DNA from: Burkholderiales bacterium
GTDB lineage: Bacteria > Pseudomonadota > Gammaproteobacteria > Burkholderiales > Casimicrobiaceae
NCBI GenBank assembly: GCA_025352105.1
Contig: JANXUB010000136.1
Coordinates: 1 to 64,000, forward strand
Direction: 5' to 3'
DNA: 64,000 bases
Position 1 is the first letter of the stretch. Every line of letters begins with the position of its first letter. Shown piece after piece: positions 47,805-57,696 of this stretch. The notes beneath the pieces are model-generated. The model saw only the letters and a program-made list of their open reading frames with translations. It had not been told where the DNA came from and did no database searches. The position numbers were made by a program, and so were the translations under genes.

Positions 47805-48305
47805 ATGTGGCGATTTTTGATCCGGTTACTGCAACTTCCGCTGGCGCTCATTCTGATGTTCTACGAGTGGGGCTGGCAGAGCCTTGCTCACGTTTTTGAC
47901 TTTCTCGCCAAGCTGCCGCTGTGGCGCGCGATGGAGGACGGCATCCGCCGCCTGCCGCCGTGGGCGGCGCTTGTGTTGTTTGTATTGCCCAGCGCCGCGC
48001 TGCTACCGGTCAAACTCGGTGCGCTCTGGCTCATTGCGCAGGGTCATGAGATCGCTGGCGTGGTCGTCATCCTCGTCGCGAAAATTGTCGGTACGGCAGT
48101 GGTCGCCCGGCTTTTCTCGCTGACGCAGCCAGCGCTGTTGCGCCTTCGCTGGTTTGCCGCGTTTTATCGCTGGCTGATTCCGTGGAAAGACGCGTGGCTC
48201 AACGCGATACGCGCCAGTTGGCCATGGCGCGTGGGACGCGTGATGAAGTTTCGCGCGAAAAGGGCGGTGACGGCGGCGTACCGACGCGTATTTCCGGCGA
48301 GGTAG
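47805..48305 (+). CDS. Conserved membrane protein of unknown function
   Basis: ATG 47805; MWRFLIRLLQLPLALILMFYEWGWQSLAHVFDFLAKLPLWRAMEDGIRRLPPWAAL... Confidence 0.75.
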   Translation: MWRFLIRLLQLPLALILMFYEWGWQSLAHVFDFLAKLPLWRAMEDGIRRLPPWAALVLFVLPSAALLPVKLGALWLIAQGHEIAGVVVILVAKIVGTAVVARLFSLTQPALLRLRWFAAFYRWLIPWKDAWLNAIRASWPWRVGRVMKFRAKRAVTAAYRRVFPAR

Positions 48306-48329
48306 CACTCGCTCCCTAAAATCGGGAGC

Positions 48330-50561
48330 ATGTCGTCCAAGCTCCTCGAAAATTTAAACGAACCGCAACTCACAGCGGTTACCCTTCCCCACACGTCCGC
48401 GCTCATCCTCGCCGGTGCCGGTTCCGGCAAAACGCGGGTGCTGACTACCCGCATCGCATGGCTCTTGTCCACCGGACAGGTCAGCGCATCTGGCGTTCTG
48501 GCAGTGACCTTCACCAACAAAGCCGCGAAAGAAATGGTGCTGCGGCTCTCGTCGATGGTGCCAGTGAACGTGCGCGCCATGTGGATTGGCACTTTTCACG
48601 GATTGTGCAACCGCTTTCTGCGCATGCACTGGCGCGAAGCCAATCTGCCGCAGAGCTTCACCATCATGGATACGCAGGATCAGTTGTCGCTGATCAAGCG
48701 AATCCTGAAGGCGAACAACATTGACGACGAGAAGTTTCCGCCGAAGCAATTGATGTGGTTTATCTCCAGCGCGAAGGAAGAAGGTCTGCGCCCAAACGCA
48801 GTGGAAGCGTTTGATGACTATTCGCGCAAGCAGGTTGAGCTGTATCAACTCTACGAGGCAACCTGCCAGCGTGAAGGCGTCGTCGATTTTTCGGAACTGC
48901 TGCTCCGTTCATACGAAGTGCTCGCGAAGTTTGAAGCGCTGCGTGAGCATTACAACGCTCGCTTTCGTCACATACTCGTTGACGAGTTTCAGGATACCAA
49001 CACGCTCCAATACAAATGGCTGCGGCTCCTCGCGGGCCCCAATACAGCGGTGCTGGCCGTGGGCGACGACGATCAGTCGATCTACGCATTTCGCGGCGCA
49101 AAAGTCGCCAACATGCAGCGCTTTGAGCATGATTTTTCGCCGGCAAAAATCATCAAGCTTGAGCAAAATTACCGCAGTCACGGCAGCATTCTTGACGCCG
49201 CCAACGCGCTGATCCGCAACAACAACGGTCGTCTTGGCAAAGAGCTGTGGACCGATCAGGGCCACGGCGAGCCGATTCGCGTTTTTCAGGGCTATAGCGA
49301 CGGCGAGGAAGCGGCGCACATCATAGACACCATCAAGAACGCGATGAATGATGGCGTGCCGCTCGATGAGATTGCGATTTTGTATCGCTCGAACGCGCAG
49401 TCGCGAATGTTTGAGCACGGGCTGTTTAACGCGCGCATTCCGTATCGTGTTTATGGCGGTTTGCGCTTTTTTGAGCGTGCCGAGATCAAGCATGCGATGG
49501 CGTATTTGCGGCTCGTGAACAATCCGGACGATGACAATGCGTTCTTGCGCGTGGTGAATTTTCCGCCGCGCGGCATCGGCGCGAAATCGATTGAAAATTT
49601 GCAGCAGGTTTCCGCGAGCACGGGCGTGACGTTGTGGCAAGCCGCGTGCGGCGGTGGCGCGGGTAGCCGCGCGCAGGTCGCGATGGCTCAATTCATCGGT
49701 TTGATTGAAGGCATGAGGATCGGCACCAAGGGCCAGCCGTTGCCCGAGATCGTGCGGCACCTGCTCGATGCCAGCACGCTGAGGGCGCACTACACCGCTG
49801 ACAAAGACGGTCAGGAGCGCATTGAAAACCTGGACGAGCTCATCAATGCGGCTGATACTTTCTTACGGGAAACCGGCGGCGTCGTTCAGGTCGAAAATCT
49901 CGACGGCACGATGTCCGACAGCGATGACCCGATGAGCGCATTTCTGGCGCATGCGTCGCTCGAATCGGGCGACACGCAGGCGCTCGAAGGCCGCACCGCG
50001 ATTCAGATGATGACCGTGCATTCAGCGAAAGGGCTGGAGTTCGATTATGTGTTTATCACCGGGCTGGAGGAAGGCCTGTTCCCGCACGACAATTCGCTGA
50101 AAAATGATGACGGCGGGCTGGAGGAAGAGCGTCGCCTGATGTACGTTGCGATTACGCGTGCGAGAAAGCGCCTGCACTTGACCTACGCGCAGATGCGCAT
50201 GCTGCACGGGCAAACGCGCTACAACGTGCCGTCACGTTTTCTCGACGAAGTGCCGCCGGAATTGCTCAAATGGTTGTCGGCAAAACCGAGAAACTTACTC
50301 GCGATGGAGCCGAATGAGCCGTTCTCCAACAACGGCAATTTCGGCAATCCGAATGTGTCGGCGTTTGCGGCATCCATTGGCAGCCAGACGCGGAATGATT
50401 CCGGCTTCCGCATTGGCCAGCAGGTGTCGCACGCGAAATTTGGACAGGGCGTGATCATCAACGCCGACGGATCGGGCAAAAACATTCAGGTTGAAGTGAA
50501 TTTCACCGATCACGGCATCAAGCGGCTGGCGCTGGAATATGCGAAGTTGACGGCGGTTTAG
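48330..50561 (+). CDS. uvrD: UvrD/PcrA-type ATP-dependent DNA helicase
   Basis: LNEPQLTAVTLPHTSALILAGAGSGKTRVLTTRIAWLL; VDEFQDTNTLQYKWLRLL; VGDDDQSIYAFRGA; MTVHSAKGLEFDYVFITGLEEGLFPH. Confidence 0.95.
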   Translation: MSSKLLENLNEPQLTAVTLPHTSALILAGAGSGKTRVLTTRIAWLLSTGQVSASGVLAVTFTNKAAKEMVLRLSSMVPVNVRAMWIGTFHGLCNRFLRMHWREANLPQSFTIMDTQDQLSLIKRILKANNIDDEKFPPKQLMWFISSAKEEGLRPNAVEAFDDYSRKQVELYQLYEATCQREGVVDFSELLLRSYEVLAKFEALREHYNARFRHILVDEFQDTNTLQYKWLRLLAGPNTAVLAVGDDDQSIYAFRGAKVANMQRFEHDFSPAKIIKLEQNYRSHGSILDAANALIRNNNGRLGKELWTDQGHGEPIRVFQGYSDGEEAAHIIDTIKNAMNDGVPLDEIAILYRSNAQSRMFEHGLFNARIPYRVYGGLRFFERAEIKHAMAYLRLVNNPDDDNAFLRVVNFPPRGIGAKSIENLQQVSASTGVTLWQAACGGGAGSRAQVAMAQFIGLIEGMRIGTKGQPLPEIVRHLLDASTLRAHYTADKDGQERIENLDELINAADTFLRETGGVVQVENLDGTMSDSDDPMSAFLAHASLESGDTQALEGRTAIQMMTVHSAKGLEFDYVFITGLEEGLFPHDNSLKNDDGGLEEERRLMYVAITRARKRLHLTYAQMRMLHGQTRYNVPSRFLDEVPPELLKWLSAKPRNLLAMEPNEPFSNNGNFGNPNVSAFAASIGSQTRNDSGFRIGQQVSHAKFGQGVIINADGSGKNIQVEVNFTDHGIKRLALEYAKLTAV

Positions 50562-50591
50562 CGTTCCTGAAACGCTGACATTAACGGGCAG

Positions 50592-51353
50592 CTACATGAC
50601 GCACGCCAAAGTCGCAGCCGCAACCGGATTTCCGCGTGCGTCTTCGGCGATGACATGCAGCAAACTTGACCCGCGACGCACTTCGCGGGGGACGCGGACC
50701 GTGGTGGTGAACGCACCCGACGCGTCGGCGGTGAGCGTGCCGTGAGCACGCACTACCGCGTCATGCTTGAGTGTTTCGCCTTTGTTCTCGCCGGCTTTTA
50801 CGGCTGTGACGAGGCCGTTTTCGGTCACGGCGTAGCGGAGACGAAGCGCCGGGTTTGCGTCGACCAATTTGCCGCTAAGCAGCAGGCCATCAGCCTGCCA
50901 CTGCGAGGCCAAACTGAATTTCGCCGATGACGGTACCGCTGAAGCCGAACCGCCACCGCGTGTCCAGCTGCGATCATCCTTACCGTTAACAAATACCTGC
51001 GGCGTATAGACGCCCGACGCGCCGCCGCTTCGTGCTAGCGTGGTTTGCCGTTGGGAAAATGCTGGCTGCGCGAATGCGTCTTTCCAGCCGATGTAATCCC
51101 AATAATCGACGTGAAATGCGAGCGGAATGACGTTTTTATCTTTCGCCCCACGCGTTTGCGCGACGGTTTGCGACAGCCATTGATCTGCAGGCGGGCAAGA
51201 GTTGCAGCCTTCCGATGTGTAGAGCTCGATAATCGTGGGAACGGCGGCTGAGCTGACCGTGGTGCAGGATTCGTTAGCTGCATTGGCCACCGACGCGGCC
51301 CCCAGCAGAGTAAGGGTGATGGACAGCACAGCGGGTTGCAAACGATTGATCAT
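50592..51353 (-). CDS. DUF1223 domain-containing secreted protein
   Basis: Signal peptide; IIELYTSEGCNSCPPADQWLSQ (CxxC), FHVDYWDYIGWKDAFA, YTPQVFVNGKDD. Confidence 0.85.
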   Translation of the reverse strand: MINRLQPAVLSITLTLLGAASVANAANESCTTVSSAAVPTIIELYTSEGCNSCPPADQWLSQTVAQTRGAKDKNVIPLAFHVDYWDYIGWKDAFAQPAFSQRQTTLARSGGASGVYTPQVFVNGKDDRSWTRGGGSASAVPSSAKFSLASQWQADGLLLSGKLVDANPALRLRYAVTENGLVTAVKAGENKGETLKHDAVVRAHGTLTADASGAFTTTVRVPREVRRGSSLLHVIAEDARGNPVAAATLACVM

Positions 51354-51548
51354 GACGACGCTCCTGAAGACGATTGTTTGGCATTGTCGCGCGTGAAGTG
51401 AAAGCCTTACACCGAGGCATGCGTGCACAGCTATGGGAGTTGCGTCAGGTGAGGCGCGTTGTCGCCCAAAGAAAAATTGCGTCTTGAGGCGGTGTGTTGC
51501 GAAATAAATGGCAGATCATGTCAGTTGCGAAGACTGGTTTTTTACTGT

Positions 51549-51645
51549 CAGCTTTTTCATTAATCGACCAACGTGTCGGGGGTAGCAGCCAATTTAGACA
51601 AAAGTCGAGTAGGTAACTTTTCAGCTTGCAGCCCCTAATCAGCGT
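51549..51645. repeat. Dispersed intergenic repeat related to CAGCTTTT family, copy 4 (diverged)
   Basis: CAGCTTTTTCATTAATC...AAAAGTCGAGTAGG...CAGCCCCTAA. Confidence 0.3.
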
Positions 51646-51719
51646 GGAATACAGAGAAAAGCTATATCTGACGACTCGTAAAATTTGTAACGCTACGTTG
51701 AGGCAGGCGAATCACTCCG

Positions 51720-52520
51720 CTAGCACCCTCCGCCACCGCCACAACCGCCTCCACAGCTGCTACCACCGCCGTCGCTGCCGCTACCGCTACCGCTACCGCT
51801 GCTGCCGCTCCCACAGCCGCTGCTACCGTCGCTCGATCCGTCGCCCCAGGTGGCGTCGCCCTTTGAACTCGGGCTGCTGTCGGTGCCACGGCTACTGCCG
51901 CCGCCGTCGCCGCTGGAGCTTGTTTCCGACATTGCGGTGTAGCGCTTTTGCAGGTCAGCGAGCGCATCGGGTGAGTACAGGCTGCCGCCGGGAATACCGA
52001 GTTGCTGATCGAGCGAAAAAAGATCGTGGCCCGACAGCGCCGTCGCGCCAGCGACACCCGCCAATCCCGCCACGCCGAGCGCCGCGCCCGCGCCCATCCC
52101 CTACGTCCGTGCGAGGCCGTCGCGTTTGGCTTTTTCGTCGCCATGGGTCGGCGCATGATGCAGAAATTTACCGAACGCCTGTTGGCAAAAATCGGCGTAC
52201 TGCTGGGTCAGCAAGATGAACTCATGCCACGCCGTGTCGACCGCGACGCTTGGCATACCGAAATTCGCGCGCCGATGCTCGTTGATCATGCGAAACCAGG
52301 TGCGCAGCCCTTCGAGCACCATGGTGGTCTGTTCGTGCGACAAGTGCGGGTACGCCTGCTCCAACTTGAAGCGCAAGACGCGCGGAAACGGATATTGCTC
52401 GATGAACAGCCGACGCGCTTCGCGTTCGCGCTTGCCTCTGCGAATGCGGTAAATCACCCAAGCGATGAAGGCAACGATGAGCATGAAAAAGACAAGCACG
52501 GGGTTCATGGCAATCTCCAT
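51720..52520 (-). pseudogene. Gly/Ser/Cys-rich membrane protein interrupted by an in-frame TAG
   Basis: ORFs 52520-52101 and 52097-51720 are in the same frame, separated only by TAG GGG; N-terminal TM, WHEFILLTQQYADFCQQAFGKFLHHAP, then LDQQLGIPGGSLYSPD and a (SG)n/CGGGC tail. Confidence 0.6.
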
Positions 52521-52644
52521 CTGTGATGCGCAGGACGAGCTCGCTGGCAGGTCGCGCGTACGTAATGAAATACGTATTCCGATTTAAAAGCGCGCCAACC
52601 GCATAATTGTCGCAATTATTCCATTACATAAAGGAGATAGCGCA

Positions 52645-53391
52645 ATGAACGCAATTGATCTGAAGGGCCGTGTCGCGGTGATTACGGGCGGGGCGCGCGG
52701 CATTGGCTACGCGGTTGCGGAGCGCTTTATTGCGAGCGGCGCGAAGGTGGCAATCTGGGACATCGATCCCGCAACGACCCAGGCGGCTGCCGGAAAATTG
52801 GGCGCTGGCACGCTGGCTATCGTCGTCGATTTGACGCAAGAAGGTGCCGTCACTGCCGCGACCCAGAGCACGCTGGAGGCATTCAGTCAGATCGACATTC
52901 TGGTCAACAGTGCGGGCATTACGGGACCTAATTTGAAGACTTGGGAATACACGCCCGCCGACTTCCGCAAGGTGATTGACGTCGATCTCGTCGCGCCGTA
53001 CCTTGTGTGCCGGAGCGTCGTGCCGCACATGATCAAGGCCGCCTACGGACGTATTGTGAATATTGCGAGCGTGGCGGGCAAAGAGGGCAATCCCAACGCG
53101 CCCGCATACAGCGCGGCAAAGGCCGGGTTGATTGGCCTGACCAAGTCGCTCGGCAAGGAATTGGCGACGACGGGCGTCGCCTGCAACTGCATCACACCCG
53201 CCGCTGCACAGACCGAAATGTTCAGCCAAATGTCGGCAGAACACATCAACTACATGAAGTCAAAAATTCCAATGAACCGCTTTGTACTGGTCGAGGAAAT
53301 CGCAGCGATGATCGCGTGGCTCTCGTCCGAGGAATGCTCGTTCACCACGGGCGGCGTGTTTGATATTTCGGGCGGCCGGGCGACGTACTGA
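52645..53391 (+). CDS. SDR family oxidoreductase (FabG-like)
   Basis: VAVITGGARGIGYAVAERFIASGAKVAIWDID...NSAGITGPN...YSAAKAGLIGLTKSLGKE. Confidence 0.9.
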   Translation: MNAIDLKGRVAVITGGARGIGYAVAERFIASGAKVAIWDIDPATTQAAAGKLGAGTLAIVVDLTQEGAVTAATQSTLEAFSQIDILVNSAGITGPNLKTWEYTPADFRKVIDVDLVAPYLVCRSVVPHMIKAAYGRIVNIASVAGKEGNPNAPAYSAAKAGLIGLTKSLGKELATTGVACNCITPAAAQTEMFSQMSAEHINYMKSKIPMNRFVLVEEIAAMIAWLSSEECSFTTGGVFDISGGRATY

Positions 53392-53546
53392 GGAAACGCT
53401 GAATAAATCGCCACCCCGTCGAAGGACGGGGCCTACGCCCGACGCAAGTGGTTGATTTTGTTGAGAGCCCGCCCCGGCGGAGGCCGGAGGCGTGGACACC
53501 GGGCATCAAAGGTATGGAGAGAAAATGCATTGATTCGGCGTCTCCT
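53391..53546. repeat. Repeat with AGGA(G/A)ACGCTGAAT-type inverted ends, copy 3
   Basis: AGGAAACGCTGAATAAATCGCC at left, ATTCGGCGTCTCCT at right; related to the 7739 element ends. Confidence 0.5.
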
Positions 53547-53571
53547 TGACGTCACTACGTTTGCAGGCGCA

Positions 53572-54537
53572 CTAATCAACCTTCGCGCCAGAAGCCTTAA
53601 CCACCTTCGCCCACTTGTCAATTTCAGCCTTGATGTGGGCCGCAAACTGCTCCGGCGTGTTGCCCACCGCGTCGGCCCCTTGACCGGCAAGGCGATCTTT
53701 CATTTCGGGCGTCTGCAACGCTTTGGCGACGGTTTGCGACAGTTTGTCAATGATCTCTTTCGGCGTTCCGGCGGGTGCCAGAACGCCAAACCACGAACTC
53801 GCCTCAAAGCCCGCGACACCCGACTCACCGATGGTCGGTACATTTGGCAAAGCGGGCGAGCGCTTGCTGCTGGTCACCGCGATCGCCTTCAGCTTTCCGC
53901 CCTTGATCTGCGGCATCACTGATGGTGCGTTGTCAAACATCACGTTGACCTGACCGCTCATCACGTCGGGCAGCGCCGCCGACGAACCCTTGTACGGCAC
54001 GTGTGTCATCTGCACGCCCGCGAGCTGCTTGAATAACTCGCCCGATAGGTGAATCGACGTGCCGTTTCCGCTCGAAGCGAAGGTCACTGCATCAGGTGAC
54101 TTCTTCGCGGCATCGATCAAGTCTTTCACGCTGTTGACGGGGTAGTTGGGTGCCGCAACCAGCACGTTCGGAACGCCAGCCACCAGCGACACAGGCGAAA
54201 AATCCTTGACCGCGTCGTAGGGCATTTTGGGATACAGCGTCACGTTGATCGCATGCGTTCCGACAGTGCCCATGAGGAGCGTGTAACCATCCGGCGCGGA
54301 CTTGGCCACGTAGTCCGACCCAATATTTCCACCCGCACCCGCTTTGTTATCGACGATCACTGGCTGGCCCAGTGCTTTCTGCAAGTCGGCCGCAACCGCG
54401 CGCGCCAGGATGTCGGTCGTGCCACCCGGCGGGAACGGCACCACCATTTTGATGGGCTTGTTCGGGTACTGCGCGTAGGCCGAAATCGCAATGCTCGAGA
54501 GCGCCAATGCCAGCCATTTATTTGCAACGTGTTTCAT
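53572..54537 (-). CDS. Tripartite tricarboxylate transporter (Bug family) substrate-binding protein
   Basis: AYAQYPNKPIKMVVPFPPGGTTDILARAVAADLQKALGQPVIVDNKAGAGGNIGSDYVAKSAPDGYTLLMG. Confidence 0.95.
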   Translation of the reverse strand: MKHVANKWLALALSSIAISAYAQYPNKPIKMVVPFPPGGTTDILARAVAADLQKALGQPVIVDNKAGAGGNIGSDYVAKSAPDGYTLLMGTVGTHAINVTLYPKMPYDAVKDFSPVSLVAGVPNVLVAAPNYPVNSVKDLIDAAKKSPDAVTFASSGNGTSIHLSGELFKQLAGVQMTHVPYKGSSAALPDVMSGQVNVMFDNAPSVMPQIKGGKLKAIAVTSSKRSPALPNVPTIGESGVAGFEASSWFGVLAPAGTPKEIIDKLSQTVAKALQTPEMKDRLAGQGADAVGNTPEQFAAHIKAEIDKWAKVVKASGAKVD

Positions 54538-54564
54538 GTGCTTCCTCCTCGGAAAATTTTCAAG

Positions 54565-56742
54565 CTAGTTTCTGCGTGCGCTCTGCACACCCTTCACCTG
54601 CGTCACCTGCACCAACGCACCGCGTAACTGATCGATACTTCTCACCTCAGCCGTGAATTTCATTTTCGCCATGAAATCGCGCGACAAAGTGTTCACAGCC
54701 GTGACGTTAATTTTCTCTCGCGCCAGCACGTCCGAAATGTCGCGCAGCAAGCCCTGACGATCACTCGCGATCACCTCGATCTGCACGCTGAACACCTCAT
54801 TTTGCGCCGCTTCGCCCCAATCGGCGGTGATGATGCGGCCCGGCTCCTGCGCCATCATGCGGATGACGTTGCTGCAATCATGGCGGTGAATGGTGATGCC
54901 TTTGAGCCGTGTGACAAACCCCACAATAGGGTCCGGTGGCACCGGTTTGCAGCACTTGGCGAGCCCCGTCATCAGCTTGTCAACACCCACCACCAGAATG
55001 CCGCCGCTGCCCGATTTCGCCTTGCTTCGGCTGGTGTGTACTTCTCGCGCTTGTGGGTCGGGCGTGGCCTCGAGCAGGCCGGCCGCTTTTCGAATCGAAA
55101 GATCGAGTTCGCGCGTGTTTAGTTCGGCGCGACCGACTGCACCAAACAAATCATCGGTCGACTTGAAGCCTGCTTCCTGCGCGAGTTTGTCGAGACTCAG
55201 CGCAGTCTGTCCATGCCGCTGCAAATCTTTTTCAACAACCGCGCGGCCATGCGACAACGTTTCTTGCGAGTCGAGCGCATTGAACCACTGCCGTACTTTG
55301 CCGCGCGAACGGCTGCTGTGCAAATAGCCGTTGTCCGGGTTCAACCAGTCGCGCGACGGGCCGCCTTCTTTGACGGTGATGATGTCAACGCGCTGCCCAT
55401 TTTTAAGCGGCGTCGTCAGCGGCACCATCATGCCATCCACCTTCGCACCGCGACAGCGATGGCCGAGCCCCGAATGCACGGCGTAGGCAAAGTCAATTGG
55501 CGTCGAATCCTTCGGCAGATCAATGATCTTGCCCTGCGGCGTCAACACAAAAATAGTCTCTTCAAATAACGACGATTTGAATCCCGCCAGCAATTCTCCG
55601 GGCGAGCTGACCTCCTTGCCCCACGACAACACCTGCCGCAAGCTTGCGATCTTCGCCGCGAAACTGGCGTCGCGTGCAGCCTGTCCGCCCTCTTTGTAGT
55701 TCCAGTGCGCTGCGACACCGAACTCGCTCGACTGATGCATGTCCTGGGTGCGAATCTGCACCTCAAGCGCGCGATTATGCGGACCAATCACGCTCGTGTG
55801 CAGCGAGCGATAGTTGTTCGCTTTGGGCTTCGCGATGTAGTCGTCAAACTCGCCAGGCACCGGCTGAAACATGCTGTGCACGATGCCGAGCGTCGCGTAA
55901 CAGTCCTTCATCTCAGGCACGATCACGCGCAGCGCGCGGATGTCGTAGAGCTCTTCAATGGCGCAGCGCTTGCGTTTTAATTTGTCGTAAATTGAATAGA
56001 TATGCTTCGAGCGACCGCTGATTTCGCCCGTGATTCCGGCCCTCTCAAGCGCGTCGCGCAACACCGCTTTCGTCGTGTCAATATAGGCTTCGCGCTCGAT
56101 GCGAGTTTCGTCGAGGAAGCGCGAAATGCTGTGATATTGCGCAGGCTCCAACAGGCGAAGCGACAAGTCCTCCAGCTCCCACTTAATCTGCCATACGCCG
56201 AGACGATTGGCCAGCGGCGCGAACACGTCCATCACCTCTCGCGCTTCGGCTTGGGCGCTGTCATTTCGGCGCGCTTCGGTGGACAGCGCCGCGCTGCGCA
56301 ATGACACCAATCGCTCGGCGAGCTTGATCAAAACGACGCGCACGTCGTCCACCATTGCCAGCAACATTTTGCGCAAAGCTTCAGTTTGTTGCGCCTGCTC
56401 TGCGGCCAATGCATGCGTCGTCGGTGCGGCAGACGACTTTGATAGCCCCTGCATGGTCGCCATTCGGTGCACGCCAGAAAACAGATTCGTGATCTCAGGG
56501 CCGAACGCTTCCAGCACCGCCGCTTCAGTCTCGGCGTCAGCGGGCAACACCGTGAGTTGGGCCGCGATCACGCAATCCTCATCAAGGCGAAGTTTTTGCA
56601 GCAACTCACCTGACGCTGCGCCGCGCAACGCCGCCGCGTGGCCCGCGCGCGCCTCGATCCACGCCAGCGCGTCGGCAGGCCGCTCGACCGGTGCGGCGGG
56701 CGGCGCAGGACTTGCGCGTTTGGTTACAGCGGTGTGAGGCAT
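54565..56742 (-). CDS. relA: RelA-type (p)ppGpp synthetase
   Basis: Synthetase domain with GRSKHIYSIYDKLKRK and PGEFDDYIAKPKANNYRSLHTSV, TGS and ACT domains; HD hydrolase motif appears degenerate. Confidence 0.9.
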   Translation of the reverse strand: MPHTAVTKRASPAPPAAPVERPADALAWIEARAGHAAALRGAASGELLQKLRLDEDCVIAAQLTVLPADAETEAAVLEAFGPEITNLFSGVHRMATMQGLSKSSAAPTTHALAAEQAQQTEALRKMLLAMVDDVRVVLIKLAERLVSLRSAALSTEARRNDSAQAEAREVMDVFAPLANRLGVWQIKWELEDLSLRLLEPAQYHSISRFLDETRIEREAYIDTTKAVLRDALERAGITGEISGRSKHIYSIYDKLKRKRCAIEELYDIRALRVIVPEMKDCYATLGIVHSMFQPVPGEFDDYIAKPKANNYRSLHTSVIGPHNRALEVQIRTQDMHQSSEFGVAAHWNYKEGGQAARDASFAAKIASLRQVLSWGKEVSSPGELLAGFKSSLFEETIFVLTPQGKIIDLPKDSTPIDFAYAVHSGLGHRCRGAKVDGMMVPLTTPLKNGQRVDIITVKEGGPSRDWLNPDNGYLHSSRSRGKVRQWFNALDSQETLSHGRAVVEKDLQRHGQTALSLDKLAQEAGFKSTDDLFGAVGRAELNTRELDLSIRKAAGLLEATPDPQAREVHTSRSKAKSGSGGILVVGVDKLMTGLAKCCKPVPPDPIVGFVTRLKGITIHRHDCSNVIRMMAQEPGRIITADWGEAAQNEVFSVQIEVIASDRQGLLRDISDVLAREKINVTAVNTLSRDFMAKMKFTAEVRSIDQLRGALVQVTQVKGVQSARRN

Positions 56743-56775
56743 GCCGAAATTATCGCGGAGATGGGCGATCCCGCG

Positions 56776-57552
56776 CTACGCGGCATCCCGGTCAGCGTCG
56801 ATCCACACAAAAGCCGCCATGCGCCCCGTCAAGGGGCTTCGGCGATGCGAGAAAAATAGTTCAGGTTGATCGAACGTGCAATAGTCACCGCCAGCAACCG
56901 CGTGGATGCCCATCGCCGCGAGCCGCAACCGGGCAATCGCATACATGTCGCAAAGAAACTTTCCGGGCGTTGAGCGCGGGGAAAAATGAGCGGCGGCGCG
57001 CGTGTCGTGCTTGATGAAAGCGTCGCGAACATCCTCGCCCACTTCGAACGCTTTTGGCCCAATGCAGGGCCCCATCCATGCCACTATTTCACTCAGATCT
57101 GTGCCCATCTCGGTTACGGTGTTCTCCAGTACGCCGCCTGAAAGGCCACGCCACCCGGCATGCGCCGCGCCCACCGCCGAACCATCGCGCGCGGCGAACA
57201 ACACCGGCATGCAATCGGCAATCTTGATCCCGCAAACGAGGCCCAGCGTATGGCTCACGATGGCGTCGCCAGTGATCGTAGTTGCGCCCAGAGGTGCATT
57301 TACTGGCAACGATTCTGCGTGACGCACGTCGACGCCGTGGACTTGATAAACCCAACGAATGGCTTCTACTTGTACGCCCATCGCGGCGGCGACGAGCGTC
57401 TCGTTTTCGGCGACGGACGAGCGATCATCTTTTGTCGCGTAACCGAGATTTAATTCGTCGTAGGGCGCAAGGCTGACTCCCCCCCGGCGAGTGGTCACGG
57501 CGGCTTTAACGGTAGGCGGCGCAGACCAGTCAGGTTGAACGAGCTGAACCAT
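56776..57552 (-). CDS. pgeF: YfiH/PgeF family polyphenol oxidase (laccase-domain) protein
   Basis: VKAAVTTRRGGVSLAPYDELNLGYATKDD...HAGWRGLSGGVLENTV; MVQLVQPDW start preferred over the ORF that reads repeat sequence. Confidence 0.88.
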   Translation of the reverse strand: MVQLVQPDWSAPPTVKAAVTTRRGGVSLAPYDELNLGYATKDDRSSVAENETLVAAAMGVQVEAIRWVYQVHGVDVRHAESLPVNAPLGATTITGDAIVSHTLGLVCGIKIADCMPVLFAARDGSAVGAAHAGWRGLSGGVLENTVTEMGTDLSEIVAWMGPCIGPKAFEVGEDVRDAFIKHDTRAAAHFSPRSTPGKFLCDMYAIARLRLAAMGIHAVAGGDYCTFDQPELFFSHRRSPLTGRMAAFVWIDADRDAA

Positions 57553-57559
57553 AAACGAC

Positions 57560-57687
57560 AAGGCTGAGTTAATTGCCACCCCGGCGGAGGCCGGGGCCCA
57601 CGTCAGGAGTAAGACGTTGATGTTGCTGAGGGCGTGGATACCGGCCTCCGCCGGTATGGCAAACAATAGTTTTAATCAGCGTCTCCT
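57560..57687. repeat. Repeat with CTGA..TTAA/AATCAGCGTCTCCTT ends and internal CCGGCGGAGGCCGG inverted repeats, copy 4
   Basis: Left AAGGCTGAGTTAATTGCCACCCCGGCGGAGGCCGGGGCCCAC; right GTGGATACCGGCCTCCGCCGGTATGG...AATCAGCGTCTCCTT. Confidence 0.55.
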
Positions 57688-57696
57688 TAACCCGTT

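Noticed and set aside
48909-49790. 293-aa minus-strand ORF within uvrD
   Set aside because: Shadow ORF of a conserved helicase.
51626-52219. Arg/His/Tyr-rich plus-strand ORF (CRYRYRYRCCRSHSRCYRR)
   Set aside because: Reverse reading of the Gly/Ser codons of the minus-strand Gly-rich protein.
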